Assembly (NCBI RefSeq): GCF_013184985.2
Contig: NZ_CP063418.1
Coordinates: 1,364,001-1,428,000 of the forward strand
Length of the DNA stretch: 64,000 bases
Source of the DNA: Actinomyces faecalis
Lineage (GTDB): Bacteria; Actinomycetota; Actinomycetes; Actinomycetales; Actinomycetaceae
Direction of reading: 5' to 3'
Within the stretch, counting starts at the first letter, position 1, and each line of letters begins with the position of its first letter. The notes beneath the pieces are model-generated. The model saw only the letters and a list, made by a program, of their open reading frames with translations. It was not told the DNA's origin and did not search any database. This document shows, piece after piece, positions 26,245 through 35,275 of this stretch. Both the position numbers and the translations under genes were made by a program.

Positions 26245-27378
26245 TCAGTCCCCGAAGGAGGTGCCGACGGCGCGCGCGGCCTGGATCCACTCGTGGTCGG
26301 CCGGGACGTACTTGACCTTGCCCGCCACCTTCTTCAGAGGCACCAGCTCGGTCCCGTGCCCGCGGTCAGCGACCATGACACCGAACCTGCCGCCCTGCAC
26401 GGCCTGTGCCCCGGCCACGCCCAGGCGCGTGGCCAGGAGGCGGTCCGCGGCGTTCGGGGTCCCGCCACGCTGGACGTAGCCCAGGATCGAGACTCGCGCC
26501 TCCAGGCCGGTACGCTCCTCCAGCTGCTCGGCCAGGGTGAAGGTGTTAGCGCGGTGGCTGGCCTCCAGCCGCTTGACACCGCGCTTGGCGGCAGCCTTGG
26601 ACTCCGGGGTCGAGGCCTCCTTGACCAGCTGCTCGGCGTGGTCGAGCTCCCTGCGGTCGGCCACGTTGAGCGCGCCCTCGGCCACCGCGATGACCGAGAA
26701 GGTGGAGCCGTGCGAGCGGCGCCGCTCGATCTTGGCCACGATGGCGTCGACGTCGTAAGGGACCTCCGGCAGCAGGATGACGTCCGCTCCCCCGGCGATC
26801 CCTGCCCCCAGCGCCAGCCAGCCGGCGCGGTGGCCCATGATCTCGGTGAGGATGATGCGGTGGTGGGAGTGCGCGGTGGAGTGCAGGCGGTCTACCGCCT
26901 CGGTGGCGATCTCCAGCGCGGTGGCGAAGCCGAAGGAGGAGTCGGTCTCCACGATGTCGTTGTCGATGGTCTTGGGCAGGTGGAGGACGTTGAGACCGGC
27001 GTCCATGAGCCGCTTGGCGTTCTTCGCCGTTCCACCGCCTCCCAGGCACACCAGGGCGTCGAGCTCGTCCTTCTCGTAGTTCTCCACGATCGTGGGGATC
27101 ATGTCCCGCTCCTGGCCGTCGACCACCATACGGTGGACCTTGTCACGGCTGGTTCCCAGCATCGTGCCCCCGGTGGTGAGGATGCCGGACAGGCAGGCCG
27201 GGTCCAGGGTCATGAACCGGTTCTCCGCCAGACCGCGCATGCCGTCACGGAACCCGATGAGCTCCCAGCCGTGCTGGCCGATCGCGGCCTTGCCAAAGCC
27301 ACGGATCGCGGCGTTGAGTCCCGGGGCGTCTCCGCCGGCGGTGAGGATGCCGATGCGCTTGGTTGCCATAGCCGCCAT
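26245..27378 (-). CDS. pfkA: 6-phosphofructokinase
   Basis: Phosphorylates fructose 6-phosphate in glycolysis. The start is the first of two close ATGs, with GAGGAC upstream, giving 377 residues. The N-terminal phosphoryl-donor loop is [12 protein letters not shown]. The site that helps set donor choice reads GGGGT at 113-117 where E. coli ATP-PFK has GGDGS and PPi enzymes have GGDDT. The catalytic loop is PKTIDND (135-141); a Lys at its second position is common in PPi and mixed-group enzymes. EIMGHRAGW and AEGA are also conserved. The donor (ATP, PPi or other) is undecided. It converges on the uvrA-like gene. Confidence 0.93.
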   Translation of the reverse strand: MAAMATKRIGILTAGGDAPGLNAAIRGFGKAAIGQHGWELIGFRDGMRGLAENRFMTLDPACLSGILTTGGTMLGTSRDKVHRMVVDGQERDMIPTIVENYEKDELDALVCLGGGGTAKNAKRLMDAGLNVLHLPKTIDNDIVETDSSFGFATALEIATEAVDRLHSTAHSHHRIILTEIMGHRAGWLALGAGIAGGADVILLPEVPYDVDAIVAKIERRRSHGSTFSVIAVAEGALNVADRRELDHAEQLVKEASTPESKAAAKRGVKRLEASHRANTFTLAEQLEERTGLEARVSILGYVQRGGTPNAADRLLATRLGVAGAQAVQGGRFGVMVADRGHGTELVPLKKVAGKVKYVPADHEWIQAARAVGTSFGD

Positions 27379-27415
27379 TATGCCGTCCTCGGCACAGCGG
27401 CACCTAGCGACCCGG

Positions 27416-27421
27416 TAGACT
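27416..27421 (+). promoter_or_regulatory. Candidate -10 box of rbpA
   Basis: TAGACT lies about 120 bp before rbpA and would give a leader of roughly 110 nt. No SigR-type GGAAT/GTT pair was seen, although rbpA is SigR-controlled in Streptomyces. Confidence 0.3.
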
Positions 27422-27539
27422 GCGAGGTCGGAGCAGGCTGTGAGGCGCCGTCGGGAAGAAAACGGGCGCGTGCAGCGTTGCGTCACTGTCGCCGTGTCCG
27501 CAGGACCCGGCACCACGTCCACCAGGGAGAGAGGCAAGC

Positions 27540-27893
27540 ATGGCTGACCGTGCACTGCGAGGCATGACCATCGGCGCGAAGTCGATGGAGTCTGAGGAGG
27601 GTGTGGAGTTCGCTGAGCGCCAGACCGTCACCTACGAGTGCCCGATGGCGCACCTGACCGTGGTGCCGATGTCGGTGGAGGCTGACGTGCCCCAGACCTG
27701 GGAGTGCGGCGAGTGCGGTCAGGTCGCCACCCTGCGCGGCGAGGAGGAGCCTGAGGACGAGGAGCCCAAGAAGGCTCCCCGCACCCACTGGGACATGCTC
27801 CTGGAGCGCCGCAGCCTGGATGAGCTCAAGGTCCTGCTCGACGAGCGTCTGGAGCTGCTGCGCTCCGGTGAGATCTACCGACAGCGCTTCTGA
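27540..27893 (+). CDS. rbpA: RNA polymerase-binding protein RbpA
   Basis: A 117-residue actinobacterial protein that binds RNA polymerase and the principal sigma factor and stabilises open complexes. The N-terminal tail ([20 protein letters not shown]) is characteristic. The central core has a cysteine set (YECPMAH, then WECGECGQ). The C-terminal sigma-interaction helix is [19 protein letters not shown] followed by LERL-type helix. The ribosome site is GGGAGAGAGG before the ATG. It is diagnostic for Actinobacteria and monocistronic here. Confidence 0.96.
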   Translation: MADRALRGMTIGAKSMESEEGVEFAERQTVTYECPMAHLTVVPMSVEADVPQTWECGECGQVATLRGEEEPEDEEPKKAPRTHWDMLLERRSLDELKVLLDERLELLRSGEIYRQRF

Positions 27894-27902
27894 GGTCCCT
27901 GA

Positions 27903-27915
27903 GCCCCGTCGGGGC
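27903..27915. terminator. Short hairpin after rbpA
   Basis: GCCCC and GGGGC pair around a 3-nt loop 10 bp after the rbpA stop. It may act together with the large hairpin at 27960. Confidence 0.35.
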
Positions 27916-27959
27916 AGGCACGGTGGACGAGCGTGCCCGTGTCTGCCTGAGGCGCCTGC

Positions 27960-28005
27960 CGAGCGCTGGTCTCAGCGTCGCTTGCGACGCTCCGACCAGC
28001 GCTCG
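27960..28005. terminator. Large double-stem hairpin at the 3' end of ppm1
   Basis: Outer arms 27960-27971 and 27994-28005 pair perfectly over 12 bp, and inner arms 27974-27981 and 27984-27991 pair perfectly over 8 bp with a 2-nt loop. The two stems are separated by a 2-by-2 internal loop. It overlaps the last codons of ppm1 and sits between convergent rbpA and ppm1, so it can terminate both. Confidence 0.65.
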
Positions 28006-28769
28006 CGTGCGTCCATGAGGCTCGTCTCGGCACGCTGAGCGGCCTGGAGAGCCTGGCCCCCTCGCTTGAGCAGCCCCCACTTGGTGACCAGCCCCAGCTC
28101 CTCGGAGAGGATACCGCCAGAGAGCTTGGACTGACCGGCCTCCCGCTCGACGAAGGTGATCGGCATCTCGACGATCCGGCCACCGATCTGGTCCACGAGC
28201 AGCGTCATGTTGACCTGGAAGCCGTAGCCCAGCGCCTCGACCTTGCCCAGGTCCAGCCTGCGCAGCATCGAGGCACGGTAGACACGGAAGCCAGCGGTAG
28301 CGTCCTTGACCCGTAGTCCCAGCATCGCGTTGATGTAGAGGTTGCCGGCACGGGAGAGAGCCACGCGGCGCGCGTCCCAGCCCTGGGTCGCTCCGCCTGA
28401 GACCCAGCGTGAGCCGATGACGAGGTCAGGCTCGTCCGCCATCTCGGCACGCTGGATGAGCAGCGCCAGGTCCTGGGCGCGGTGGGAGCCGTCGGCGTCC
28501 ATCTCCACGACCAGCTCGTAGCCGCTGGCCAGCGCCCAGGAGAACCCGGCCAGGTAGGCCGGCCCCAGACCCGCCTTGTCCTTGCGGTGCAGGACGTGGA
28601 CGCGGTCGTCACGCTCGGCCCGGGCATCGGCAAAGGCACCCGTGCCGTCTGGGGAGGCGTCGTCGACGATGAGGACGTGGGCCTCGGGCACGGCTGCGCG
28701 CACACGGTCCAGGGCCTGGGGGATGGACTCGATCTCGTTGTACGTCGGGATGACGACGACGGTCTTCAC
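27972..28769 (-). CDS. ppm1: Polyprenol-phosphate mannosyltransferase (GT2)
   Basis: Transfers mannose from GDP-mannose to polyprenyl phosphate at the inner membrane, supplying lipid-linked mannose for lipoglycans and protein mannosylation. Family 2 signatures are VIPTYNEIESI near the start, VDDASPDGTGAF and EMDADGSH (metal-binding DxD). The 265-residue product lacks its own transmembrane segment, as expected for the DPMS catalytic domain. A GTG at 28769 is chosen because GGGAGG lies 7 nt upstream; an earlier GTG adds five residues. It lies 23 bp after lnt. In mycobacteria these two activities are fused in Ppm1; here they are separate proteins. Confidence 0.9.
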   Translation of the reverse strand: MKTVVVIPTYNEIESIPQALDRVRAAVPEAHVLIVDDASPDGTGAFADARAERDDRVHVLHRKDKAGLGPAYLAGFSWALASGYELVVEMDADGSHRAQDLALLIQRAEMADEPDLVIGSRWVSGGATQGWDARRVALSRAGNLYINAMLGLRVKDATAGFRVYRASMLRRLDLGKVEALGYGFQVNMTLLVDQIGGRIVEMPITFVEREAGQSKLSGGILSEELGLVTKWGLLKRGGQALQAAQRAETSLMDARERWSERRKRR

Positions 28770-28792
28770 GGCAGAACCTCCCACGGCTCGTC

Positions 28793-30394
28793 TCAGCGGC
28801 GCCGGCGACGACGGCGTCTGAGCCCTTCATGTGCACGACACAGGATACCGGTCAGGACGAGCACCGTGGCGCCAGCCAGGACGACACGCCCGGGCCAGGG
28901 CCCCAGGCGGTCCGCCAGCGTCACCGTCTGGCGCAGACCGACGTCAGCCACGAGCCAGGACCGGGTGAAGGGCTCGAGCTCCTGCTCGACCACGCCCTTG
29001 GGACTGATCACGGCCGTCAGTCCGACCGTGGAGACCTGGACGACGCTGCGCCCGTGCACCACCGCCTGGACCCGTCCCTGAGCCAGCTGCTGGGCCGCCT
29101 CTGACGAGCGGCCGAAGCTGGCGTTGTTGGTCGGGATGACGATGGCCTCGCCTCCCTCCGTCACCCCCTGGCGCAGGACGTCGTCGTAGGCGACCTCGAA
29201 GCAGATACCCATGGCCACGGTGACGTCACGGTCCCTGGCCGCAGCGTGCACGGTCAGGCTCGTGGGCCCGTCACCCGCAGCCATGTCGGTGCCGATCCGG
29301 TCGACCTGGCTCGTCACGCGCCGCAGGGCCTCGCGCCAGGGGACGTACTCGCCGAAGGGAACGGGACGGTGCTTGCGGTAGACCTCGCCGGCGCCCTGGC
29401 CCGGGACCCACACGATGACGTCGTTGTGACGCACCTGTCCCTCGTAGGCGACGGCGCCCACGAGCAGCGGGGCGCGCACCTGCTGCGCAGCGTGCTCGAC
29501 CAGCACCGCCGCCGAGCTGTGCGTACGCGGGTCCAGGTCGGCGGCGTTCTCCGGCCAGACCACGAGGTCCAGGGAACCTGCCTCGACCTCGGACGCCATG
29601 TCGAGGGTCGCCTGGGCGTGGTTGCCCGTCACCTCCAGCGCCCTGGCGAAGACGTCATCCGCCGCTCGGGCGCTGTCGGCCACGTCACCCTGCACGGCAC
29701 CGACCCGGATGGTGCCGTCCTGGGACGAGGAGTCCACCGGAAGCGCCACAGGGGCCAGGAGGAGGGCACCAGCGCCCGCTCCCGCCGCGACAGCGTGCAG
29801 GACACGCAGACGAGCGCCGGCCCGTACCGCCTCAGCCACGCACGCGGCGACGAGAGCGACCAGCAGGCTCAGGCCCACAGAGCCCCCGTAGGCCGCCACA
29901 GGCAGGACCGGGGCGTCAGCCATCGCGAAGGCCAGGCGTCCGAAGGGGAAGCCTCCCCACGGCCAGCTCGAGCGCAGCTCCTCCGCCCCGCACCACAGCA
30001 CCGTGACAGCCAGGACGCGGCCGACCAGCGCACGCCATCCGTCCCCCTTCAGCACCGGGACCCGTGAGACCAGGGACCAGGCGATGGCCCAGGCCACGAG
30101 GTAGAGCGACTCCACCAGCGTCAGGCTCACCCACCCCAGGGGGTTGCCCATCGACACAGCGGTGAAGTGGAGCAGGGGCGTGAACAGACCGAGCCCGAGG
30201 AAGAGCCCGCGCAGACCTGCCTGTCCCCAGGTCGCCTGCCTCGTGGCGGCCATGATCCCGGCCAGCCCGAGGGGCACGGCCCACCAGGCGCCGACCGGTG
30301 GGAACCCGGCCCACACCACGACGCCGCAGGCCGCGGCCCACGCCCACCCGGCCAGGCGAGCGGGCCAGGAAGGTGCACGGCCAGCGCGTGCCAC
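28793..30394 (-). CDS. lnt: Apolipoprotein N-acyltransferase
   Basis: Adds the third acyl chain to the N-terminal cysteine of lipoproteins at the outer face of the membrane. The 533-residue protein has about eight helices in the N-terminal half and a nitrilase-fold catalytic domain. The triad is recognisable: Glu in VVWPENAADLD, Lys in YRKHRPVPFGEYVP, and Cys in AMGICFEVAY. A short C-terminal helix and a very basic tail (RRRRRRR) end the protein. The GTG start is 1 nt from the DUF808 stop and ppm1 follows, so all three are probably cotranscribed. Confidence 0.92.
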   Translation of the reverse strand: MARAGRAPSWPARLAGWAWAAACGVVVWAGFPPVGAWWAVPLGLAGIMAATRQATWGQAGLRGLFLGLGLFTPLLHFTAVSMGNPLGWVSLTLVESLYLVAWAIAWSLVSRVPVLKGDGWRALVGRVLAVTVLWCGAEELRSSWPWGGFPFGRLAFAMADAPVLPVAAYGGSVGLSLLVALVAACVAEAVRAGARLRVLHAVAAGAGAGALLLAPVALPVDSSSQDGTIRVGAVQGDVADSARAADDVFARALEVTGNHAQATLDMASEVEAGSLDLVVWPENAADLDPRTHSSAAVLVEHAAQQVRAPLLVGAVAYEGQVRHNDVIVWVPGQGAGEVYRKHRPVPFGEYVPWREALRRVTSQVDRIGTDMAAGDGPTSLTVHAAARDRDVTVAMGICFEVAYDDVLRQGVTEGGEAIVIPTNNASFGRSSEAAQQLAQGRVQAVVHGRSVVQVSTVGLTAVISPKGVVEQELEPFTRSWLVADVGLRQTVTLADRLGPWPGRVVLAGATVLVLTGILCRAHEGLRRRRRRRR

Positions 30395-30395
30395 C

Positions 30396-31301
30396 TCAGC
30401 GCACCACCTTCCGTACCAGGCTCACCAGGCACGCGATCACCACGCCCACGGCCATGCCGAAGGCGAGGGCGGCGCCGGTTCCGGCCAGCCACGACAGCAC
30501 CGGCTGGGCCGAGGCGCCTGCGGCGTGCTCAAGGAGGTGGTGGGGTCCGTCCAGTCCCAGCTCGGCGAGGTTGTGAGCCAGGATCTGGCCGCCGACCCAG
30601 GCCATCGCCACCGTTCCCACGATCCCGATGACGGTCAACAGTCCGGGTGCGGCCCTGACTATGGCCCGCCCGGCAGCACGCGCGGTCGTGCTGCGGCCCC
30701 GGTCAGCCAGGTGCACCCCGAGGTCGTCCACCTTGATCAAGGCCGCCACGAGCCCGTAGACAGCGAAGGTGATGAGCAACGCGATCATGACGAGCACGAT
30801 GACGCGTCGCGACGAGGACTCCCCCTGGACCTCAGCCAGGGCCAGCAGCATGATCTCCGTGGACAGGACGAAGTCCGTCGTCACCGCCTGACGCACGACC
30901 GTGTCCTCGTCACGGGCCGGTGCCTCCTGCGCGTGGGCGCGCGAGGAGTGACAGAGCCTGTCCAGCACCTTCTCCCCCGCCTCGAGGCACAGGTAGGTCC
31001 CTCCTACCACCAGCGCGACAGGTAGCAGCGCCGGGGCCAGCCAGCTGACCACGAGCGCCACCGGCAGGATGACGAAGAGCTTGTTGCGCAGCGAGCCCTT
31101 TGCGATGCGCTTGATGATCGGCAGCTCGCGCTCGGCGGAGACACCGGTGACGTACTGAGGCGTGGCAGCGACGTCGTCGACCGCGGCCGCAGAGACCTTG
31201 GCGGAGGTCTTGACCGCCATCGTCGCCGTGTCGTCCAGGGTGGAGGCCGTGAGCCTGGCGAGGGTGGCGATATCGTCCAGGAGGGCGAGGAAACCAGACA
31301 T
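30396..31301 (-). CDS. DUF808 family membrane protein
   Basis: A 301-residue membrane protein of the DUF808 (YedI-like) family. The signature N-terminus is MSGFLALLDDIATLARLTAS, followed by AAAVDDVAATPQYV and KGSLRNKLFVILP. Several hydrophobic helices follow, with the conserved YLCLEAGEKV. The biochemical role is unknown. The ATG has TAACCT 6 nt upstream that overlaps the helicase stop codon, so it may have its own leaderless transcript within the operon. Confidence 0.88.
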   Translation of the reverse strand: MSGFLALLDDIATLARLTASTLDDTATMAVKTSAKVSAAAVDDVAATPQYVTGVSAERELPIIKRIAKGSLRNKLFVILPVALVVSWLAPALLPVALVVGGTYLCLEAGEKVLDRLCHSSRAHAQEAPARDEDTVVRQAVTTDFVLSTEIMLLALAEVQGESSSRRVIVLVMIALLITFAVYGLVAALIKVDDLGVHLADRGRSTTARAAGRAIVRAAPGLLTVIGIVGTVAMAWVGGQILAHNLAELGLDGPHHLLEHAAGASAQPVLSWLAGTGAALAFGMAVGVVIACLVSLVRKVVR

Positions 31302-31307
31302 GCCGGC

Positions 31308-31313
31308 AGGTTA
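31308..31313 (-). promoter_or_regulatory. -10 box of a leaderless transcript (DUF808 gene)
   Basis: The minus strand reads TAACCT, GCCGGC, then ATG. The first bases TAA are the stop codon of helY, so termination of one gene and the promoter of the next share sequence. Confidence 0.5.
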
Positions 31314-34196
31314 CAGCCCGGACCAGGCCACGACGCCGCGACTGACGTCCAGGCTCGCCTCGGCCGCCGTCCGCGACAGGGCGGCAACCTGGTCGCCCAG
31401 GGCCTGGTCGGACTGAGGATCGGGCTGGAGCGAGGCCAGCTGGCCCAGGACGTCGAGCAGCTGCTTGGCCCAGCGCACGAAGTCTCCGGCCGTCATGCCT
31501 GAGTCCGTGAGGACCTCGGCCAGGCTCGCGCCCTGGGCCCATGCCTGGACGCCTCCGGCCAGGGCCGGCTCGGCACCGCTGGAGACCTCCAGACGTGCCA
31601 GCGCCTCCAGGTCGTTGATCCTGCGCGAGACCGCCAGCTCCCGCCGCAGGCTGTCACCCAGCACCGAGCCTGGCGCTACCGGCAGCGACAGGCTCGCCAC
31701 GCCGGCCCGTGGCTCGTAGACGCAGGCGCTCACCGCACCGGCGAGCTCGGAGGGCTCCAGCCCGCGCCACACCCCCTCGCGCAGGCACTGAGCGACGAGC
31801 AGGTCACGCTCGGCGTAGATCCGCGCCAGGACCTTGCCCGCCCCTGTCACGGCCAGCTCGCCCTCGGGACGGGCGGGATCAAGCGGCCTCACGTAGCCCA
31901 GGGTGACCAGCACCTGGCACACGGAGTCGAACAGGCGCGCAATGGTCCCTGTCCTTCGGTCGATCCGCTCGTTCAGGCGCTCGGCCTCCGCCTTGGTCCT
32001 GGACCACCGACGTCCCACTCGGGCGTGCTCCTCACGGTCGGGGCAGCCGTGACAGGGGTGAGATCGCATCGCGTCACGCAGACGCTCGATCTGCTCCGTG
32101 AGGCTGTCGGCCTCCTGCGAGCGGCCAGGACGGCGGCGCGGGCCTGCGTCCTCGAAGCCGCCGGTACGCATCCCCTCGACCAGGCACCCCACCAGCCGGT
32201 CACGGTCACGGGGCCGGCGTAGGTCGGTGTGAGGGCTCACCCTCAGCGACCCCACCCGTAGGACGCCGTCAGGCGTCGTGTCCGGGGTCAGGGTGTGGAT
32301 CTTGGAGTCCTCTCCCACGACGGTGAGGTAGGGCGTGCCGGTGCGGTCGGTCCCGGTGTCCATGACGACGGCGTGACGCTGACGCCGCCCCCTGCGGAAG
32401 ACGATGACCGTGCCGCGCGCCAGCCCCTCCATCTGACGTCCTGCCGCGGCCCGGCGCTGGAGGCGCTTGTCCCGTGACAGGTCGGCCTCCGCCTCGGCGA
32501 GGCGTGCGCGCAGGTCCGCGTACTCGCGGAAGTCCCCCAGCCGGCAACCCATCTGCTTCTCCAGCGCTCCTAGCGAGGCACGTGCGCGTCTGGCCTGCGC
32601 CGCGAGCTCGACGACCCCTCGGTCTGCCTGGAACTGGGCGAAGGAGGACTCCAGGACCTCACGGGCTCGCGAACGGCTCGTGCGGGCCAGGAGGTTGACC
32701 GCCATGTTGTAGGTGGGCCGGAAGGCGGAGACCAGCGGGTAGGTCCGGCGCGAGGCGAGGGAGGAGACGAAGGAGGGCTCGACGTCGTCGGCGGCCAGGA
32801 CCACGGCGTGGCCCTCGACGTCGATACCGCGCCGCCCGGCCCGCCCGGTCAGCTGCGTGTACTCCCCGGGGGTCAGGGTGACGTGGGCGGAGCCGTTCCA
32901 CTTGCGCAGCGACTCCAGGACCACCGTACGCGCAGGCATGTTGATCCCCAGCGCCAGGGTCTCGGTGGCGTAGACGACCTTGACGAGCCCGGCGCTGAAG
33001 AGCTCCTCGACCGTCTCCTTGAACACCGGTAGCAGCCCTGCGTGGTGAGCGGCGTAGCCCCGCTGGAGGGCATGGGCCCAGGAGTGGAAGCCCAGCACCC
33101 CGAGGTCGCCGGCCGGCACCTGCGCGGTGCGCCGGTCGATGACCTCACGGATGCGACGCGCCTCCTCCTGCGTGGTCAGGTCCACCCCTGCCGCCGAGAG
33201 CTGGGAGACTGCCTGCTCGCAGCCGGCGCGGGAGAAGACGAAGACGATCGCCGGCAGGAGGGCGGCCTGCTCCAGGGCGTCAACGACCGCCAGGCGCGAG
33301 GGCGGGCGCAGCCGGGCGCTGCGGGCACCGTCACGCCCACGGTGGGGCGCCCTCCAGCGGCGCGACGAGGCTCGGCCGCCTGCCGAGCTCGCGTACCGGC
33401 CCTGTCCTGCTCCCGCCGCGCCGCGACGGGCGTTGCGCACCGCCTTGAGAAGGTCCGGGTTGAGCGGGGGCTGGGCGCTGTGGCTCGCCTCCTGGCTCGC
33501 GTCCTCCAGGGCGACGGGGACGGAGTACAGGTCCAGCAGGCGCCGCCCCACCATCATGTGCTGGGTCAGGGGCACAGGACGGTGCTCAGAGACGACGACG
33601 GCGGTCCTGCCCCGCACCTGCCCCAGCCAGTCCCCGAGCTCCTCGGCGTTGGAGACCGTCGCGGACAGGGAGACGACCTGGACCTGCGGGTCCAGGTGGA
33701 TGATGACCTCCTCCCACACCGGCCCGCGGAAGCGGTCTGCCAGGTAGTGGACCTCGTCCATGACGACGAAGCCGAGGCGGTCCAGGTCCCGCGAGCCGGA
33801 GTAGAGCATGTTGCGCAGGACCTCGGTGGTCATGACGACGACCTGTGCGTGAGGGTTGACCGAGGTGTCCCCGGTGAGCAGGCCGACCTTGTCCTGCCCG
33901 TGGCGGGCGACCAGGTCCAGGTACTTCTGGTTGGACAGGGCCTTGATCGGCGTGGTGTAAAAGGTCTTGAGGTCCTTGGCCAGACCGAGGAAGACGGCGA
34001 ACTCCCCCACCACCGTCTTGCCGGCGCCCGTCGGCGCGGCCACGAGCACGCCCTCACCACGCTCCAGCGCCTGGCAGCCTGCGACCTGGAAGTCGTCAAG
34101 AGGAAAGTCGTAGCCGTCGGCGAAGCGGGCCAGCTCGGTCCTCGCGGCGGCAGCCCGGCGTCTGGCGGCGGCGAAACGTTCTGCTGGTGAGCTCAT
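31311..34196 (-). CDS. helY: Ski2/Mtr4-like DEAD/DEAH-box RNA helicase (HelY)
   Basis: A 961-residue superfamily 2 helicase likely to unwind RNA for decay or processing. Q/Walker A (VAAPTGAGKT) lies near residue 54 and motif II is DEVH in VVMDEVHYLADRF. The second RecA domain carries QLTGRAGRRGIDVEGHAVV (motif VI), followed by the C-terminal DSHCT-type helical region. Between the RecA domains is a basic Gly/Arg/Ser-rich stretch near residues 260-300 that looks unstructured. The ATG has TAGGGT 6 nt upstream and no ribosome site. The pafBC-tatAC-helY neighbourhood matches mycobacteria. Confidence 0.9.
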   Translation of the reverse strand: MSSPAERFAAARRRAAAARTELARFADGYDFPLDDFQVAGCQALERGEGVLVAAPTGAGKTVVGEFAVFLGLAKDLKTFYTTPIKALSNQKYLDLVARHGQDKVGLLTGDTSVNPHAQVVVMTTEVLRNMLYSGSRDLDRLGFVVMDEVHYLADRFRGPVWEEVIIHLDPQVQVVSLSATVSNAEELGDWLGQVRGRTAVVVSEHRPVPLTQHMMVGRRLLDLYSVPVALEDASQEASHSAQPPLNPDLLKAVRNARRGAAGAGQGRYASSAGGRASSRRWRAPHRGRDGARSARLRPPSRLAVVDALEQAALLPAIVFVFSRAGCEQAVSQLSAAGVDLTTQEEARRIREVIDRRTAQVPAGDLGVLGFHSWAHALQRGYAAHHAGLLPVFKETVEELFSAGLVKVVYATETLALGINMPARTVVLESLRKWNGSAHVTLTPGEYTQLTGRAGRRGIDVEGHAVVLAADDVEPSFVSSLASRRTYPLVSAFRPTYNMAVNLLARTSRSRAREVLESSFAQFQADRGVVELAAQARRARASLGALEKQMGCRLGDFREYADLRARLAEAEADLSRDKRLQRRAAAGRQMEGLARGTVIVFRRGRRQRHAVVMDTGTDRTGTPYLTVVGEDSKIHTLTPDTTPDGVLRVGSLRVSPHTDLRRPRDRDRLVGCLVEGMRTGGFEDAGPRRRPGRSQEADSLTEQIERLRDAMRSHPCHGCPDREEHARVGRRWSRTKAEAERLNERIDRRTGTIARLFDSVCQVLVTLGYVRPLDPARPEGELAVTGAGKVLARIYAERDLLVAQCLREGVWRGLEPSELAGAVSACVYEPRAGVASLSLPVAPGSVLGDSLRRELAVSRRINDLEALARLEVSSGAEPALAGGVQAWAQGASLAEVLTDSGMTAGDFVRWAKQLLDVLGQLASLQPDPQSDQALGDQVAALSRTAAEASLDVSRGVVAWSGL

Positions 34197-34202
34197 GGCC
34201 CC

Positions 34203-34208
34203 ACCCTA
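34203..34208 (-). promoter_or_regulatory. -10 box of a leaderless transcript (helY)
   Basis: The minus strand reads TAGGGT, GGGGCC, then ATG. The 57-bp gap to dagK gives room for an independent promoter. Confidence 0.5.
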
Positions 34209-34253
34209 CGTGGGACCGGCGACACCTATCGGAGCCTGAGCCTCCTCGGCCGG

Positions 34254-35270
34254 TCAGCGGCGCGAGGGGACGATGACCCGTACCGCCTCCTGCACGGCCT
34301 CCAGCCTCAGCGGCAGGTCTGCGACCGGCTCGCCGTCGGCCATCGGGTGGGGCGGGCGGCGCAGGTCCTGCGGTCCCGACCAGGCCTCGATGGTCACCAC
34401 CCGGCTGCGCTCGTGGTGGACGGCCGGGTGGTGCATGTGGGTGCCCTTGCGCAACCGGGCGAGGTGTCCCAGGAGCGAGGTGCGCGAGACAGGGTCCAGC
34501 CGGATGACGTCCAGCAGCCCGTCGACCGGGTCCGCGACAGGGACGATGTCCAGACCGCCTCCCAGGTACCGGGTGTTGGCCACGGCCAGAAGGACCGCTG
34601 CTCCCTCCCAGGTGCCGGCGTCCGTGGTGACGCGGTAGCCGTAGGGGGCCATGTGCCTGACCTCGTAGGGGATGGCACGCATGTAGCGCCCCTCTCCCGA
34701 GGGCCAGGACAGGGTGTTGGCCCTGGCGTTGACGGCCGCGTCGATCCCCGCCGAGACGACAGCGAGGCACCACTCGTGCTCGTCCGGCACCGGCGTGCCG
34801 TCGGGCCGGGTGGCGTGGACGGCGTCGAGCGCCACGACCTTAGCCCCCTCCTGGTCCGTCAGCGCCAGGTGGATCAGGCGGACCGCCGCCGCGACGTCGC
34901 GGGCCTGGAGGCCCAGGTGACGGGCGATGTCGTTGCCGGTGCCCACCGGCACGATGCCCAGCGGCACCGGCGTTGACGCCACGACGTCCAGGCCCAGGTG
35001 CACGGTGCCGTCACCGCCGATGACGACGAGGGCGTCGAGCCCGGCCCGGTCCTCGAGCAGCGCCGTCGCCGCGCGGCGGGTAGCGTCATAGCTCTCTCCG
35101 GCCGCCACGAGCACCTCGTAGCCCAGACGCTCCAGCGTCCAGCGGGCGATCTCAGCGGCGTCGGTGAAACGGCCCTTGCCGGAGGTCGGGTTGGCGACGA
35201 GGCCCAGGCGCAGGTGGGTCCCGGGATCCAGGGGCCGCAGGAAGGGAGAGGGGGTGGGGACTGAGGGCAC
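34254..35270 (-). CDS. Diacylglycerol/lipid kinase family protein
   Basis: A 338-residue kinase of the DagK/YegS family. The ATP-binding glycine motif is VIGGDGTVHLGLD, followed by GIVPVGTGNDIARHLGL, both diagnostic. The N-terminal LVANPTSGKGR is the usual start of the catalytic domain. It probably phosphorylates diacylglycerol, recycling it to phosphatidic acid, but other lipid substrates are possible. The GTG start is 5 nt after the tatC stop, so it belongs to the tat unit. Confidence 0.9.
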   Translation of the reverse strand: MPSVPTPSPFLRPLDPGTHLRLGLVANPTSGKGRFTDAAEIARWTLERLGYEVLVAAGESYDATRRAATALLEDRAGLDALVVIGGDGTVHLGLDVVASTPVPLGIVPVGTGNDIARHLGLQARDVAAAVRLIHLALTDQEGAKVVALDAVHATRPDGTPVPDEHEWCLAVVSAGIDAAVNARANTLSWPSGEGRYMRAIPYEVRHMAPYGYRVTTDAGTWEGAAVLLAVANTRYLGGGLDIVPVADPVDGLLDVIRLDPVSRTSLLGHLARLRKGTHMHHPAVHHERSRVVTIEAWSGPQDLRRPPHPMADGEPVADLPLRLEAVQEAVRVIVPSRR

Positions 35271-35275
35271 GGCGG

